Shown piece after piece: positions 28,744 to 38,139 of a stretch of 64,000 bases of DNA (position 1 is the stretch's first letter; every line of letters begins with the position of its first letter). This DNA comes from Salinimicrobium terrae DSM 17865 (GTDB lineage: Bacteria; Bacteroidota; Bacteroidia; Flavobacteriales; Flavobacteriaceae). The stretch covers positions 55,660 through 119,659 of the forward strand of contig NZ_KE384222.1 in NCBI RefSeq assembly GCF_000424665.1, written 5' to 3'. The translations under genes and the position numbers were made by a program. The notes beneath the pieces were generated by a model. The model was not told the DNA's origin. It was given only the letters and a program-made list of their open reading frames with translations, and made no database searches.

Positions 28744-29736
28744 ATGGCAATATTAAATTTTCAGAAGCCCGATAAAGTTATAATGATTGATTCTACCGAT
28801 TTCGAAGGGAAATTTGAATTTCGCCCTTTGGAACCAGGTTATGGATTAACTGTTGGTAACGCTCTAAGAAGAGTACTTTTATCTTCACTTGAAGGGTTCG
28901 CTATTACCTCCGTTCGCATGGAGGGAGTAGAGCACGAATTCTCAACTATCCCGGGGGTAGTAGAAGACGTAACCGAAATAATTCTAAATCTGAAACAGAT
29001 CAGGTTTAAGAGGCAAATTGATGAAATAGACAATGAAGCCGTTACAATTTCTGTTTCAGGTCAGGAGCAATTGACTGCAGGACACTTTCAAAAGTTCATT
29101 TCTGGTTTCCAGATCCTAAACCCGGATCTTGTGATCTGTAATATGGATAAAAAGGTGAACCTTAACATGGAAGTTACCGTAGAAAAGGGTAGAGGTTATG
29201 TTCCTGCTGAAGAGAACAAGAAAGCCAACGCTCCTATTGGGACAATCTATACAGATTCCATTTACACACCTGTGAAAAATGTGAAGTATAGCATCGAGAA
29301 CTACAGGGTTGAACAAAAAACTGACTATGAGAAACTTGTTTTTGAGATCTCTACAGATGGTTCCATTCACCCTAAGGAAGCCTTGACCGAAGCTGCAAAG
29401 ACTTTGATCCACCATTTTATGTTGTTCTCTGATGAGCGGATCACTTTGGAGGCCGATGAGATTGCACAGACTGAAACTTATGATGAAGAATCCCTTCACA
29501 TGCGTCAGTTACTAAAAACCAAACTGGTTGATATGGATCTTTCAGTTAGAGCATTAAACTGCTTGAAAGCTGCAGAAGTTGATACCCTTGGAGATTTAGT
29601 ATCATACAACAAGAATGACCTGATGAAGTTCCGTAACTTCGGAAAGAAATCCCTTACCGAACTCGAAGAGTTGGTAAACAACAAAGGATTGAATTTCGGG
29701 ATGGATCTTTCAAAATATAAATTAGACAAAGACTAG
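28744..29736 (+). CDS. rpoA: DNA-directed RNA polymerase subunit alpha
   Basis: 330 residues (E. coli 329). The N-terminal dimerisation domain shows [23 protein letters not shown] and the C-terminal domain (about 260-320) [16 protein letters not shown] and F-G-K-K-S-L-T-E-L, used for promoter and activator contacts. Between rpsD and rplQ as in most bacteria. Confidence 0.98.
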   Translation: MAILNFQKPDKVIMIDSTDFEGKFEFRPLEPGYGLTVGNALRRVLLSSLEGFAITSVRMEGVEHEFSTIPGVVEDVTEIILNLKQIRFKRQIDEIDNEAVTISVSGQEQLTAGHFQKFISGFQILNPDLVICNMDKKVNLNMEVTVEKGRGYVPAEENKKANAPIGTIYTDSIYTPVKNVKYSIENYRVEQKTDYEKLVFEISTDGSIHPKEALTEAAKTLIHHFMLFSDERITLEADEIAQTETYDEESLHMRQLLKTKLVDMDLSVRALNCLKAAEVDTLGDLVSYNKNDLMKFRNFGKKSLTELEELVNNKGLNFGMDLSKYKLDKD

Positions 29737-29827
29737 TTGCGGTTTTGCGACTGTCAAGAATATATTATTAACCGTCATAGTTTGCTCCCCAAAGTGGGTC
29801 GTAGCAAGATGATGAAATAAAAATGTC
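29737..29827 (+). promoter_or_regulatory. Candidate leader between rpoA and rplQ
   Basis: A 91-bp gap with a hairpin TTGCT-c-CCC-aaagt-GGG-tcgt-AGCAA (29782-29807), lacking a T-run and so not a terminator, and a smaller GTTGC/GCGAC pair at the rpoA stop (29736-29751). It could balance L17 against polymerase alpha output. Confidence 0.35.
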
Positions 29828-30322
29828 ATGAGACACGGAAAAAAAACAAACCACTTAGGAAGACAAACTGCACATCGTAAGGCGATGCTTGCAAATATGG
29901 CTTGTTCCCTAATTGAGCATAAGCGTATCAACACTACAGTTGCAAAAGCAAAAGCTTTAAAACAATTTGTAGAGCCGTTGGTGACAAAATCAAAAGAAGA
30001 TACTACTCACAACAGGAGAGTTGTTTTCAGTAAGCTTCGCGACAAAAATGCAATTACTGAACTTTTTCGTGAAGTAGCTCCTAAAGTGGGAGATCGTCCG
30101 GGAGGTTATACCCGTATCATTAAACTTGGAAACAGACTTGGTGACAACGCAGATATGGCACTTATAGAACTTGTTGATTACAACGAGATTTATAACGTGA
30201 ACAAGCCCGAGAAGAAGAAATCTACACGTAGAGCAGGTAGAGGTAAGAAATCTGCCGATACTGCGCCAACGAAGCCTGAAGCTTCTGCTGAAGACAAGAA
30301 AACTGAAGGAAACGAGGAATAA
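29828..30322 (+). CDS. rplQ: 50S ribosomal protein L17 with C-terminal extension
   Basis: 164 residues against 127 in E. coli. The first 125 residues are standard L17 ([12 protein letters not shown] and [11 protein letters not shown]). The remaining 40 are a low-complexity Lys/Ala/Glu/Thr tail, a common state in Bacteroidota. The last gene of the supercluster; a strong terminator follows 27 bp on. Confidence 0.97.
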   Translation: MRHGKKTNHLGRQTAHRKAMLANMACSLIEHKRINTTVAKAKALKQFVEPLVTKSKEDTTHNRRVVFSKLRDKNAITELFREVAPKVGDRPGGYTRIIKLGNRLGDNADMALIELVDYNEIYNVNKPEKKKSTRRAGRGKKSADTAPTKPEASAEDKKTEGNEE

Positions 30323-30348
30323 GAATGATTCTTTCTTCTGAAAATTTT

Positions 30349-30384
30349 AAAAAGGATAAGCCATTAAAGCTTATCCTTTTTTTA
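30349..30384 (+). terminator. Terminator after rplQ
   Basis: The 11-bp perfect stem AAAGGATAAGC/GCTTATCCTTT with a 7-base loop is followed by a T-run. It ends the ribosomal supercluster. Confidence 0.9.
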
Positions 30385-30399
30385 TACCCAAAAATGAGG

Positions 30400-30420
30400 T
30401 GCCAAAAAGGGCATTTTTCA
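30400..30420. promoter_or_regulatory. AAAAaGGGCATTTTT dyad motif upstream of carA
   Basis: GCCAAAAAGGGCATTTTTC is an imperfect member of the dyad group seen at 4249, 11197 and 39980. Downstream come GGAATTATCTCC (30460-30471), TTTGAAAATA and the -7-like TATTTTTG at 30482-30489. Confidence 0.45.
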
Positions 30421-30481
30421 AAACACCTTAAAAAGGAAAAATCCGTATCATTAATGCGGGAATTATCTCCTTTGAAAATAA

Positions 30482-30489
30482 TATTTTTG
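30482..30489 (+). promoter_or_regulatory. -7 promoter element for carA
   Basis: TATTTTTG matches TAnnTTTG, 24 bases before the carA ATG. The -33 element is not clear. It is embedded in a block closely similar to the region before the rhomboid gene. Confidence 0.55.
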
Positions 30490-30513
30490 TAAAAGTATAA
30501 AGAGGAAGCACTT

Positions 30514-31635
30514 ATGAAATACCAAACACGAAAGAAAGCCATTCTGTTGCTCGAAGACGGTACCATTTTCCATGGGAAAGCAGTAGGAGATAAGGATGGA
30601 AAAGCCTTTGGAGAGGTCTGTTTCAATACCGGGATGACCGGTTACCAGGAGATCTTTACAGATCCTTCCTATTTTGGTCAAATAATGGTGACCACTAATG
30701 CACACATCGGGAATTATGGTGCTAATGAAGATGAAAAGGAAGCTGAAACAGCACAAATAGCCGGGCTGATTTGTAAAAATTTCAGTTATTATCAATCACG
30801 TCCTTCGGCAGATGAAACACTGAAAGAGTTTCTCGACCGTAGCCACCTTTTTGCAATTTCAGATGTAGATACTCGGGCTCTGGTGACTTATATTCGGGAA
30901 AATGGCGCCATGAACGCTGTGATCACAACCGAGTTTGAAAATATTGAAGCATTGAAAAAGGAACTTTCTGAGGTGCCCGATATGAACGGACTTGAACTGG
31001 CATCAAAAGTTTCTACCAAAGAGCCATATTTTTTCGGCGAGGAGTCGGCCCGGTTTAAAGTTGCTGTCCTTGATATAGGTGTCAAAAAGAGCATTTTGAA
31101 GCACCTTTCTTCCAGGGATGTGTACTGCAAAGTTTTCCCTTACAATACTACCTATTCAGAAATGAAGGAATGGGGAGCTCAGGGATATCTGCTATCGAAT
31201 GGTCCCGGAGATCCACAACCTCTAAATAATGCTATCCAGGTCGCCAAAGATATCATTGCAGAGGATAAGCCGCTTTTCGGAATTTGTCTGGGGCACCAGA
31301 TAATTGCCCTGGCTAATGGTATTTCTACTTATAAGATGCATCACGGACATCGGGGAATTAACCATCCTATTTTGAATCTCGAAACTGGAAAGGGAGAGAT
31401 CACATCACAAAATCATGGTTTCTCGGTTAACAAAGAGGAGACCGAGGCGCATGAAGAGGTGCTTGTTACGCATACTCATCTTAATGATCAAACAGTTGCG
31501 GGGATAAGAATGAAGAACAAAAATTGTTTCTCGGTTCAATATCATCCCGAGGCAAGTCCGGGTCCAAATGACGCACATTACTTATTTGATGAGTTCATTC
31601 ATAACCTGATAGGACAAAAAGTTTCTTCTAAATAA
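30514..31635 (+). CDS. carA: Carbamoyl-phosphate synthase small (glutaminase) subunit
   Basis: 373 residues. CarA supplies ammonia from glutamine to CarB for carbamoyl phosphate, used in pyrimidine and arginine synthesis. The N-terminal domain has L-E-D-G-T-I-F-H-G-K and N-T-G-M-T-G-Y-Q-E. The class I amidotransferase triad is Cys258 (G-I-C-L-G-H-Q), His344 and Glu346 (Y-H-P-E-A). carB is not in the window, so the complex is encoded at separate sites. Separated from rplQ by a terminator and read from its own promoter. A terminator follows. Confidence 0.97.
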   Translation: MKYQTRKKAILLLEDGTIFHGKAVGDKDGKAFGEVCFNTGMTGYQEIFTDPSYFGQIMVTTNAHIGNYGANEDEKEAETAQIAGLICKNFSYYQSRPSADETLKEFLDRSHLFAISDVDTRALVTYIRENGAMNAVITTEFENIEALKKELSEVPDMNGLELASKVSTKEPYFFGEESARFKVAVLDIGVKKSILKHLSSRDVYCKVFPYNTTYSEMKEWGAQGYLLSNGPGDPQPLNNAIQVAKDIIAEDKPLFGICLGHQIIALANGISTYKMHHGHRGINHPILNLETGKGEITSQNHGFSVNKEETEAHEEVLVTHTHLNDQTVAGIRMKNKNCFSVQYHPEASPGPNDAHYLFDEFIHNLIGQKVSSK

Positions 31636-31650
31636 TTTATTTATAGCTTC

Positions 31651-31693
31651 AAAAATCCCTTTCAGAAATGTCTTTTTTGAAAGGGATTTTTTC
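31651..31693 (+). terminator. Terminator after carA
   Basis: AAAATCCCTTTCA pairs with TGAAAGGGATTTT around a short loop, then a T-run. Confidence 0.85.
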
Positions 31694-31789
31694 CATTATC
31701 TGGAAAGTTAAGATGCGTGTTTCCGGTTAAGTTTTTTTATTTTAATCTTTTTAGCAGGGATATTTCAGCTTTATGGGCAGAAGAATCCG

Positions 31790-32386
31790 ATGCTTTATGG
31801 CGGAATGGAATTATTTCGGCATACGGAGTTCGAAGACAACTCCTTCGGAAACCTTAATATGGGTAGTCAGCTGTATCATTGGAAAATATTTGCGCCCGAA
31901 GTCGGTTTTAGCCGTTATGGAGGGACGTTCAGAGAAAGAGGGATTGCAAATGAACCAGGTGTTTATTTCATCACCCCGGCCATGTTTCATATGAATTTTA
32001 ATGCAAATGTTTTCACCTTCACTCCAAAAATGAAACTAGGGAAACAGGACGCTTTTCTTAGCTTTAGCCCCACTTATAATATAGGCACGGCAAATGCTAA
32101 CGGTGCCTATTACGTGCTGGATGGAAAACAATATGTTCTTGAAAAGGGTCAAAAGAAAAGTAGCCCGGTTTCTTTTTGGAGCTTCTCCCTTGGCGTCGAA
32201 GGGCTGGCAATTCAGGAGGAGAAATATTGGTTCACCATATTTTTAACTTATTCGAACGTTGATGCCAATGCTGCGCTGTCGAAACTTGACTTTTCAGAAT
32301 ATGATATTAGTACAAATAATACTACATCAACTATTGGGATAGGAATAAGGCTCTATTACAATCCTTTTCCCGTAAAAGATGACTGA
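31790..32386 (+). CDS. Outer-membrane protein, probable beta-barrel, with start region out of frame
   Basis: 198 residues from ATG 31790, rich in aromatic amphipathic strands and ending G-I-G-I-R-L-Y-Y-N-P-F, like a small barrel. The frame stays open upstream to the TAA at 31709-31711, and codons 31727-31780 encode a good signal peptide (L-S-F-F-I-L-I-F-L-A-G-I-F-Q-L-Y-G-Q), but no ATG, GTG or TTG begins it. An ATG at 31713 lies in another frame and stops after five codons; removing two bases of the GTGT at 31717-31720 would join it to the signal peptide. So either the gene carries a small frameshift, the sequence has an error, or a rare start is used. Between carA and eno; function unknown. 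Confidence 0.65.
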   Translation: MLYGGMELFRHTEFEDNSFGNLNMGSQLYHWKIFAPEVGFSRYGGTFRERGIANEPGVYFITPAMFHMNFNANVFTFTPKMKLGKQDAFLSFSPTYNIGTANANGAYYVLDGKQYVLEKGQKKSSPVSFWSFSLGVEGLAIQEEKYWFTIFLTYSNVDANAALSKLDFSEYDISTNNTTSTIGIGIRLYYNPFPVKDD

Positions 32387-32528
32387 AATATTTTTCAATT
32401 ACAGTTTCAGAAGCTATCTACAACGTATTCGTTAATAAAATTCTCTTAATTTCTTTGAAGTACACCTATTGATTTTTACTATTCTTTTGAAGTATTCGTA
32501 TCTTGCAGGGGCAAAAAAAGATAATTAA

Positions 32529-33836
<1,308 letters not shown>

Positions 33837-33856
33837 TTTACTCTACCTGTATTTTT

Positions 33857-33890
33857 AAAGCCTTTCCTCTTCGGAAAGGCTTTTTCTTTT
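33857..33890 (+). terminator. Terminator after eno
   Basis: The 11-bp perfect stem AAAGCCTTTCC/GGAAAGGCTTT with a short loop (TCTTC) and a T-rich tail. Confidence 0.92.
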
Positions 33891-34114
33891 AAAAGACATG
33901 ACGGTTATCATGCTTTGTTACATATTGTCTTAATATTTTTAGATAATTCAGAATTAGAGAAGTAGCTCAAAGTCTATTCTATAAAAAGAACATTATTCTT
34001 CTTTTTTTCATTTCCCGGAAGGTTGAGGAAAAGGGCCGCTCCGACCGAAAATTAAGGTAGAATTTTGTAAATTAGCAATCCTGAAAATAAATTATAAGCA
34101 AATTCATAAAAAAT

Positions 34115-35404
34115 ATGTCAAAAGTAGCTACTATAAAAATAGATGGTAAAACCTATGACCTTCCAATGGTTGTAGGAACAGAAAAAGAAGTTGCCCTGGA
34201 TATTACTAAATTAAGGGGACAAAGCGGAGCAATAACCCTTGATCCCGGGTATAAGAATACAGGTGCATGTGAAAGCGCTATAACATTCCTGGACGGGGAA
34301 GAAGGAATTTTGAGATACCGTGGATATTCAATTGAAGAACTGGCCGAAAAAGCTGATTTTCTGGAAGTAGCTTACCTATTGATTTTTGGAGAATTACCAA
34401 CTGAAACCCAGTTACAAAAATTTAATACAGATATTCTTGACCAGAGCATCGTGAATGAGGATATGAAAACTGTACTTAAAGGTTTCCCTCAATCGGCTCA
34501 TCCCATGGGAGTGCTTTCCTCTTTAACCAGTGCGCTTACTGCTTTTAATCCAAAATCGGTAAATGTGGATTCTGAAGAAGACATGTATAAGGCGATAGTC
34601 AAGATACTTGCAAAATTTCCTGTCCTGGCTGCATGGACTTTACGCAAGAAGAACAATCAGGTTCTTTTTAATAAAGACACCAACATTGGATATGTTGAAA
34701 GCCTGTTAAAAATGATGTTTCAGGAGGATAATCCTAAAAAGAACTATAAGCAAAACAGGGTTGTTGTGAATGCTTTGGATAAACTGCTAATTCTTCATGC
34801 CGATCATGAGCAAAACTGTTCTACATCTACTGTAAGAATTGTAGGTTCATCTCACGCCGGATTGTTTGCTTCGATTTCAGCAGGAGTTTCTGCGCTTTGG
34901 GGACCGTTACATGGTGGAGCAAACCAGGCCGTGATAGAAATGCTGGAAGAGATTAAAGCCGATGGCGGAGATACTTCAAAATTTATAGCAAAAGCAAAAG
35001 ATAAAGATGATCCTTTTAGATTAATGGGCTTTGGACATCGCGTGTATAAAAACTTTGATCCAAGAGCAAGAATCATCAAGAAAGCTGCCGATGAAGTTCT
35101 TGGACAGTTGGGAGTTGATGATCCTATTCTTGAAATTGCAAAAGGTCTTGAGAAAACCGCTCTTGAAGATCCTTATTTCGTTGAAAGAAAGTTGTACCCG
35201 AATGTTGATTTCTATTCCGGGATAATATATCGTGCGATGGGAATCCCTACAGAGATGTTTACAGTGATGTTTGCTGTGGGCCGTCTTCCCGGTTGGATCG
35301 CTCAATGGAGAGAGATGCGACTGAGAAAAGAACCAATTGGTCGTCCAAGGCAGGTTTACATTGGAGAAACCAAACGTTCTTTTAAACAAATTGAGAATAG
35401 ATAA
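34115..35404 (+). CDS. gltA: Citrate synthase
   Basis: A 429-residue type II (hexameric, NADH-sensitive class by length) citrate synthase, first step of the TCA cycle. Catalytic His regions are seen in H-A-D-H-E-Q-N-C-S-T and H-G-G-A-N-Q-A-V, then M-G-F-G-H-R-V-Y-K; the catalytic Asp lies in V-D-F-Y-S-G. The N-terminal extension with beta-strands (D-G-K-T-Y-D-L-P) is typical of the long Gram-negative type. A terminator follows within 30 bp. Confidence 0.97.
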   Translation: MSKVATIKIDGKTYDLPMVVGTEKEVALDITKLRGQSGAITLDPGYKNTGACESAITFLDGEEGILRYRGYSIEELAEKADFLEVAYLLIFGELPTETQLQKFNTDILDQSIVNEDMKTVLKGFPQSAHPMGVLSSLTSALTAFNPKSVNVDSEEDMYKAIVKILAKFPVLAAWTLRKKNNQVLFNKDTNIGYVESLLKMMFQEDNPKKNYKQNRVVVNALDKLLILHADHEQNCSTSTVRIVGSSHAGLFASISAGVSALWGPLHGGANQAVIEMLEEIKADGGDTSKFIAKAKDKDDPFRLMGFGHRVYKNFDPRARIIKKAADEVLGQLGVDDPILEIAKGLEKTALEDPYFVERKLYPNVDFYSGIIYRAMGIPTEMFTVMFAVGRLPGWIAQWREMRLRKEPIGRPRQVYIGETKRSFKQIENR

Positions 35405-35430
35405 ATTCTCTATAGAATAATAAATTTATA

Positions 35431-35460
35431 AAGCTCCGCAGAATCTGTGGAGCTTTTTTA
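35431..35460 (+). terminator. Terminator after gltA
   Basis: AAGCTCC-g-CAG-aat-CTG-t-GGAGCTT forms a 10-pair stem with one internal mismatch, followed by six T. Confidence 0.88.
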
Positions 35461-35597
35461 GTATAAACCTGAAAAGAAAAATTTTGAATGATTAAATTTT
35501 CAGCTGATCCTTTACCGGAAATCTGGGGACCAAACATGATTAAAAAAAGTGCTATAAAGAAAGGGAATTAGCTCTTATGAAGGATGATTCCTTTTCT

Positions 35598-35605
35598 TAT
35601 ATTTG
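35598..35605 (+). promoter_or_regulatory. -7 element for the guanidine-enzyme pair
   Basis: Exact TATATTTG, 16 bases before ATG 35622. It falls inside the longest open frame (from 35577) and so argues for the later start. Confidence 0.6.
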
Positions 35606-35621
35606 CGGCAAAATTGGGGTT

Positions 35622-36533
35622 ATGAAACTGAATATTAAAAATGAAACTTCACGTCTTAGAGCTGTTATTCTTGGGACAGCCGAAAGCCCCGGCCCAACAC
35701 CGGAATATTCAAATGCTTATGATCCAAAATCTGCAGAACATATAAAAGCCGGAACTTACCCTGTAGAGCAGGACATGGTACGGGAAATGGAGGCTGTACA
35801 CGAAATACTGGAGAGGTACGAGGTCAAAGTTTATCGTCCTAAACTAGTTAAGGATTTGAACCAGATCTTTACCCGTGATATAGCTTTTGTTATAGACGAC
35901 AAATTCATTAAAGCCAATATTCTGCCAGATCGGGAGGAAGAAATAGAGGCCATTCAATATGTTATTGATCAAATGGATCCCGACAAAGTCATTGAATTGC
36001 CCGAAGATGTGCATGTGGAAGGAGGAGATGTTATGCTCTATAATGACGATCTTTTTGTAGGAGCATATTATGGAGAGGATTATTCTCAATTTATTACCGC
36101 ACGAACCAATCTTAAAGGTGTGCAGCATCTCAAGGAAATGTTCCCTAATAAAAAGGTGAGATCATTTAATCTCAGAAAATCTAATTCAGAAGCGAGGGAT
36201 AATGCCCTGCACCTCGATTGTTGTTTTCAGCCCGTGGGAAGGGGGAAGGCTATTCTTTATAAAGATGGATTCCTTGATCCTAAGGAATATCAGTGGCTGG
36301 TGGATTTCTTCGGAAAAGAGAATATTTTCGAGATCACCCGCCAGGAAATGTATGATATGAACTCAAATGTTTTTTCTATTTCTGAAGATGTGGTTATTTC
36401 GGAAAAGAATTTCACCCGACTTAATACCTGGCTCAGGGAGAATGGCATGAAAGTGGAAGAAGTACCCTACGCCGAAATAGCTAAACAGGAGGGCTTATTG
36501 AGATGTTCAACGCTACCTCTAATAAGAGATTAA
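35622..36533 (+). CDS. Dimethylarginine dimethylaminohydrolase / arginine deiminase-like enzyme
   Basis: 303 residues from the ATG at 35622; the frame opens at 35577, but a promoter element lies between. A guanidine-modifying superfamily (pentein) fold. F-T-R-D at 83-86, the substrate-binding E-G-G-D at 133-136, catalytic His197 in H-L-D-C and nucleophile Cys295 near the C-terminus (R-C-S-T-L-P-L) are all in place. Such enzymes hydrolyse arginine or methylarginine to citrulline, or transfer amidino groups; the substrate cannot be fixed. The second enzyme of the same superfamily starts 7 bp after it, so the pair is surely one operon, perhaps converting arginine to citrulline and onward. Confidence 0.85.
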   Translation: MKLNIKNETSRLRAVILGTAESPGPTPEYSNAYDPKSAEHIKAGTYPVEQDMVREMEAVHEILERYEVKVYRPKLVKDLNQIFTRDIAFVIDDKFIKANILPDREEEIEAIQYVIDQMDPDKVIELPEDVHVEGGDVMLYNDDLFVGAYYGEDYSQFITARTNLKGVQHLKEMFPNKKVRSFNLRKSNSEARDNALHLDCCFQPVGRGKAILYKDGFLDPKEYQWLVDFFGKENIFEITRQEMYDMNSNVFSISEDVVISEKNFTRLNTWLRENGMKVEEVPYAEIAKQEGLLRCSTLPLIRD

Positions 36534-36540
36534 ATTGTAA

Positions 36541-37473
36541 ATGAGACAAATAACAGATACTGTACTAATGGTGCGGCCGGTTGCCTTCAGAATGAATGAG
36601 CAAACCGCCGTAAATAATTACTTTCAGGAAGGTCTGCACATGGATAAGGAGCAGATCAATAAGAAAGCTCAGGAAGAGTTTGATGCTTTTGTTGAAAAAT
36701 TAAGGAAGGTGGGGGTGAACGTCATTGTTGTAGATGATGACGAGAAACTCGATACTCCGGACTCAATTTTTCCTAACAACTGGGTCACCTTTCATGAGGA
36801 TGCTACTGCAGCCATTTATCCTCTTTTTGCCGAAAACCGAAGAAGAGAGCGACGCGCAGAGGTATTTGATAAAATTGAAGCAGAAGGTTATCTTATTAAA
36901 GAAGTAATTGACTACACCAGTGCAGAGGAGGAGGAGCTCTATTTGGAATCTACAGGAGTGCTCATTCTTGACAGGATCCATGAGAAAGCTTATTGCGCAC
37001 TTTCGCCAAGAGCCAATGAAGAACTGTTAATTGAATTTTGTGAAGATTTTGAACTAACACCCGTCATTTTTACCGCATACCAGGATGTGGATGGTCGCAG
37101 GATGCCTATTTACCATACCAATGTAATGATGTGCCTGGCCGAAAATTTTGCTGTGATTTGTCTGGACAGTATTGATGATCCGAAAGAGCGAAAGAATGTG
37201 GTTAAACATTTGAAGTCCGACAGGAAAGAGATCATAGAAATTTCTGAAGCCCAGCTGCATCATTATGCAGGGAATATGTTACAGGTGCAAGCTGCCGACG
37301 GGAAAAAATATTTGGTGATGAGTGAAGCGGCAAGAAAAAGTCTGCTTCCGGTTCAAATAGCAGCCATAGAGAAGCATTGTGAAATTCTTAGCAGTGATCT
37401 CACTACAATCGAAACCTGTGGCGGCGGAAGTGCCCGCTGCATGCTGGCCGAAGTTTTTCTTCCGAAGAAATAA
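36541..37473 (+). CDS. ctlX: Citrulline utilization hydrolase CtlX-like protein
   Basis: 310 residues, also of the guanidine-modifying superfamily but of a different branch. The start V-L-M-V-R-P-V-A-F-R-M-N-E, then I-F-P-N-N-W-V-T-F-H, H-H-Y-A-G-N-M-L and the nucleophile Cys300 in G-G-G-S-A-R-C-M fit the CtlX (citrulline ureidase) group, which breaks citrulline to ornithine. In tandem with the DDAH/ADI-like gene, spacing 7 bp: a two-step arginine-citrulline-ornithine route is a reasonable inference. No transport gene accompanies them. Confidence 0.82.
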   Translation: MRQITDTVLMVRPVAFRMNEQTAVNNYFQEGLHMDKEQINKKAQEEFDAFVEKLRKVGVNVIVVDDDEKLDTPDSIFPNNWVTFHEDATAAIYPLFAENRRRERRAEVFDKIEAEGYLIKEVIDYTSAEEEELYLESTGVLILDRIHEKAYCALSPRANEELLIEFCEDFELTPVIFTAYQDVDGRRMPIYHTNVMMCLAENFAVICLDSIDDPKERKNVVKHLKSDRKEIIEISEAQLHHYAGNMLQVQAADGKKYLVMSEAARKSLLPVQIAAIEKHCEILSSDLTTIETCGGGSARCMLAEVFLPKK

Positions 37474-37503
37474 GGCAACGCGGCTTTATGAAGAACCTGT
37501 TTT

Positions 37504-37546
37504 ACGTCAACCTGAACTTGTTTCAGGTTCTAATAGATTCAGAAGT
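37504..37546. repeat. REP-like palindromic repeat
   Basis: AACCTGAA and TTCAGGTT (37509-37516, 37522-37529) flank CTTGT, within the context ACGTCA...TCTAATAGA. This resembles a degenerate copy of the interspersed element centred on CCTGAACTTGTTTCAGG that I recall from many flavobacterial genomes. It lies in the convergent gap after ctlX; only one copy was noticed here. Confidence 0.55.
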
Positions 37547-37593
37547 TAATTGACCTGATTTTAAGCGCTTTTAGAAAGGACTTTTTTACACCC

Positions 37594-38028
37594 TTATTCC
37601 TGGTCTTCTACTCTTGGCAACGCTCTGTCTGCTTTGTAATGCCGGAGTTTCTTTATAAAGCTGTGCACCTCAGTCTGGTCGGCGCCGGCGTGGATCTTTA
37701 TAAAATGATTGTCTATGTAAAAAGAATATTCTTCTGCCCGTCCTTTGTAGATCTTCAGCTTATAAAAAGGGATAGCCAGCGAATAAGTTTCTCCTGCCGC
37801 TCTAAAACTTATTAATAGTCCTTTAGAGCGCATTTCCAGGGTACAATTGCTTTGTCCTTCGTTTAAAACGAGCAGGTTGTAAATTTCAATACTGGCGGCA
37901 GTAACAGGAAGTTCGCGAAGATTCGTGTTTTTTAGTTCCTTTCTTTCTGCAAGGTTGAAGGGCTTGCCCACTAACTCATTGATCTCTTCTCTTTTATCAC
38001 TAAAGTCCCGGGAAATATTTAGTAGCAT
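37594..38028 (-). CDS. Hypothetical protein divergent from argS
   Basis: Taken from the ATG at 38028 (144 residues, M-L-L-N-I-S-R-D-F); an earlier in-frame ATG at 38052 would add eight residues but overlaps a -7-like TATCTTTA. No signal peptide, membrane span or known motif. The composition is soluble alpha/beta, with a C-terminal helix-rich part (S-F-I-K-K-L-R-H-Y). It is convergent with ctlX and divergent from argS, sharing the 110-bp region with the argS promoter. Confidence 0.65.
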   Translation of the reverse strand: MLLNISRDFSDKREEINELVGKPFNLAERKELKNTNLRELPVTAASIEIYNLLVLNEGQSNCTLEMRSKGLLISFRAAGETYSLAIPFYKLKIYKGRAEEYSFYIDNHFIKIHAGADQTEVHSFIKKLRHYKADRALPRVEDQE

Positions 38029-38066
38029 TTCTTTTTTTCTAAAGATAAGCATTTGCGTTCAAACCC

Positions 38067-38097
38067 TTTAACCAAGCTCAAATTTCTGTTATCTTTG
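38067..38097 (+). promoter_or_regulatory. argS promoter
   Basis: TTTA (38067-38070), a 19-base spacer, then exact TATCTTTG (38090-38097). The start codon lies 42 bases downstream. Confidence 0.75.
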
Positions 38098-38139
38098 CGG
38101 CTTCCTGTACCAGTTTGCAGGTATTAAAAACATATTAAA

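Noticed and set aside
29738-29810. Terminator between rpoA and rplQ
   Set aside because: The hairpin lacks a T-run and the operon continues at once; a leader element is more likely.
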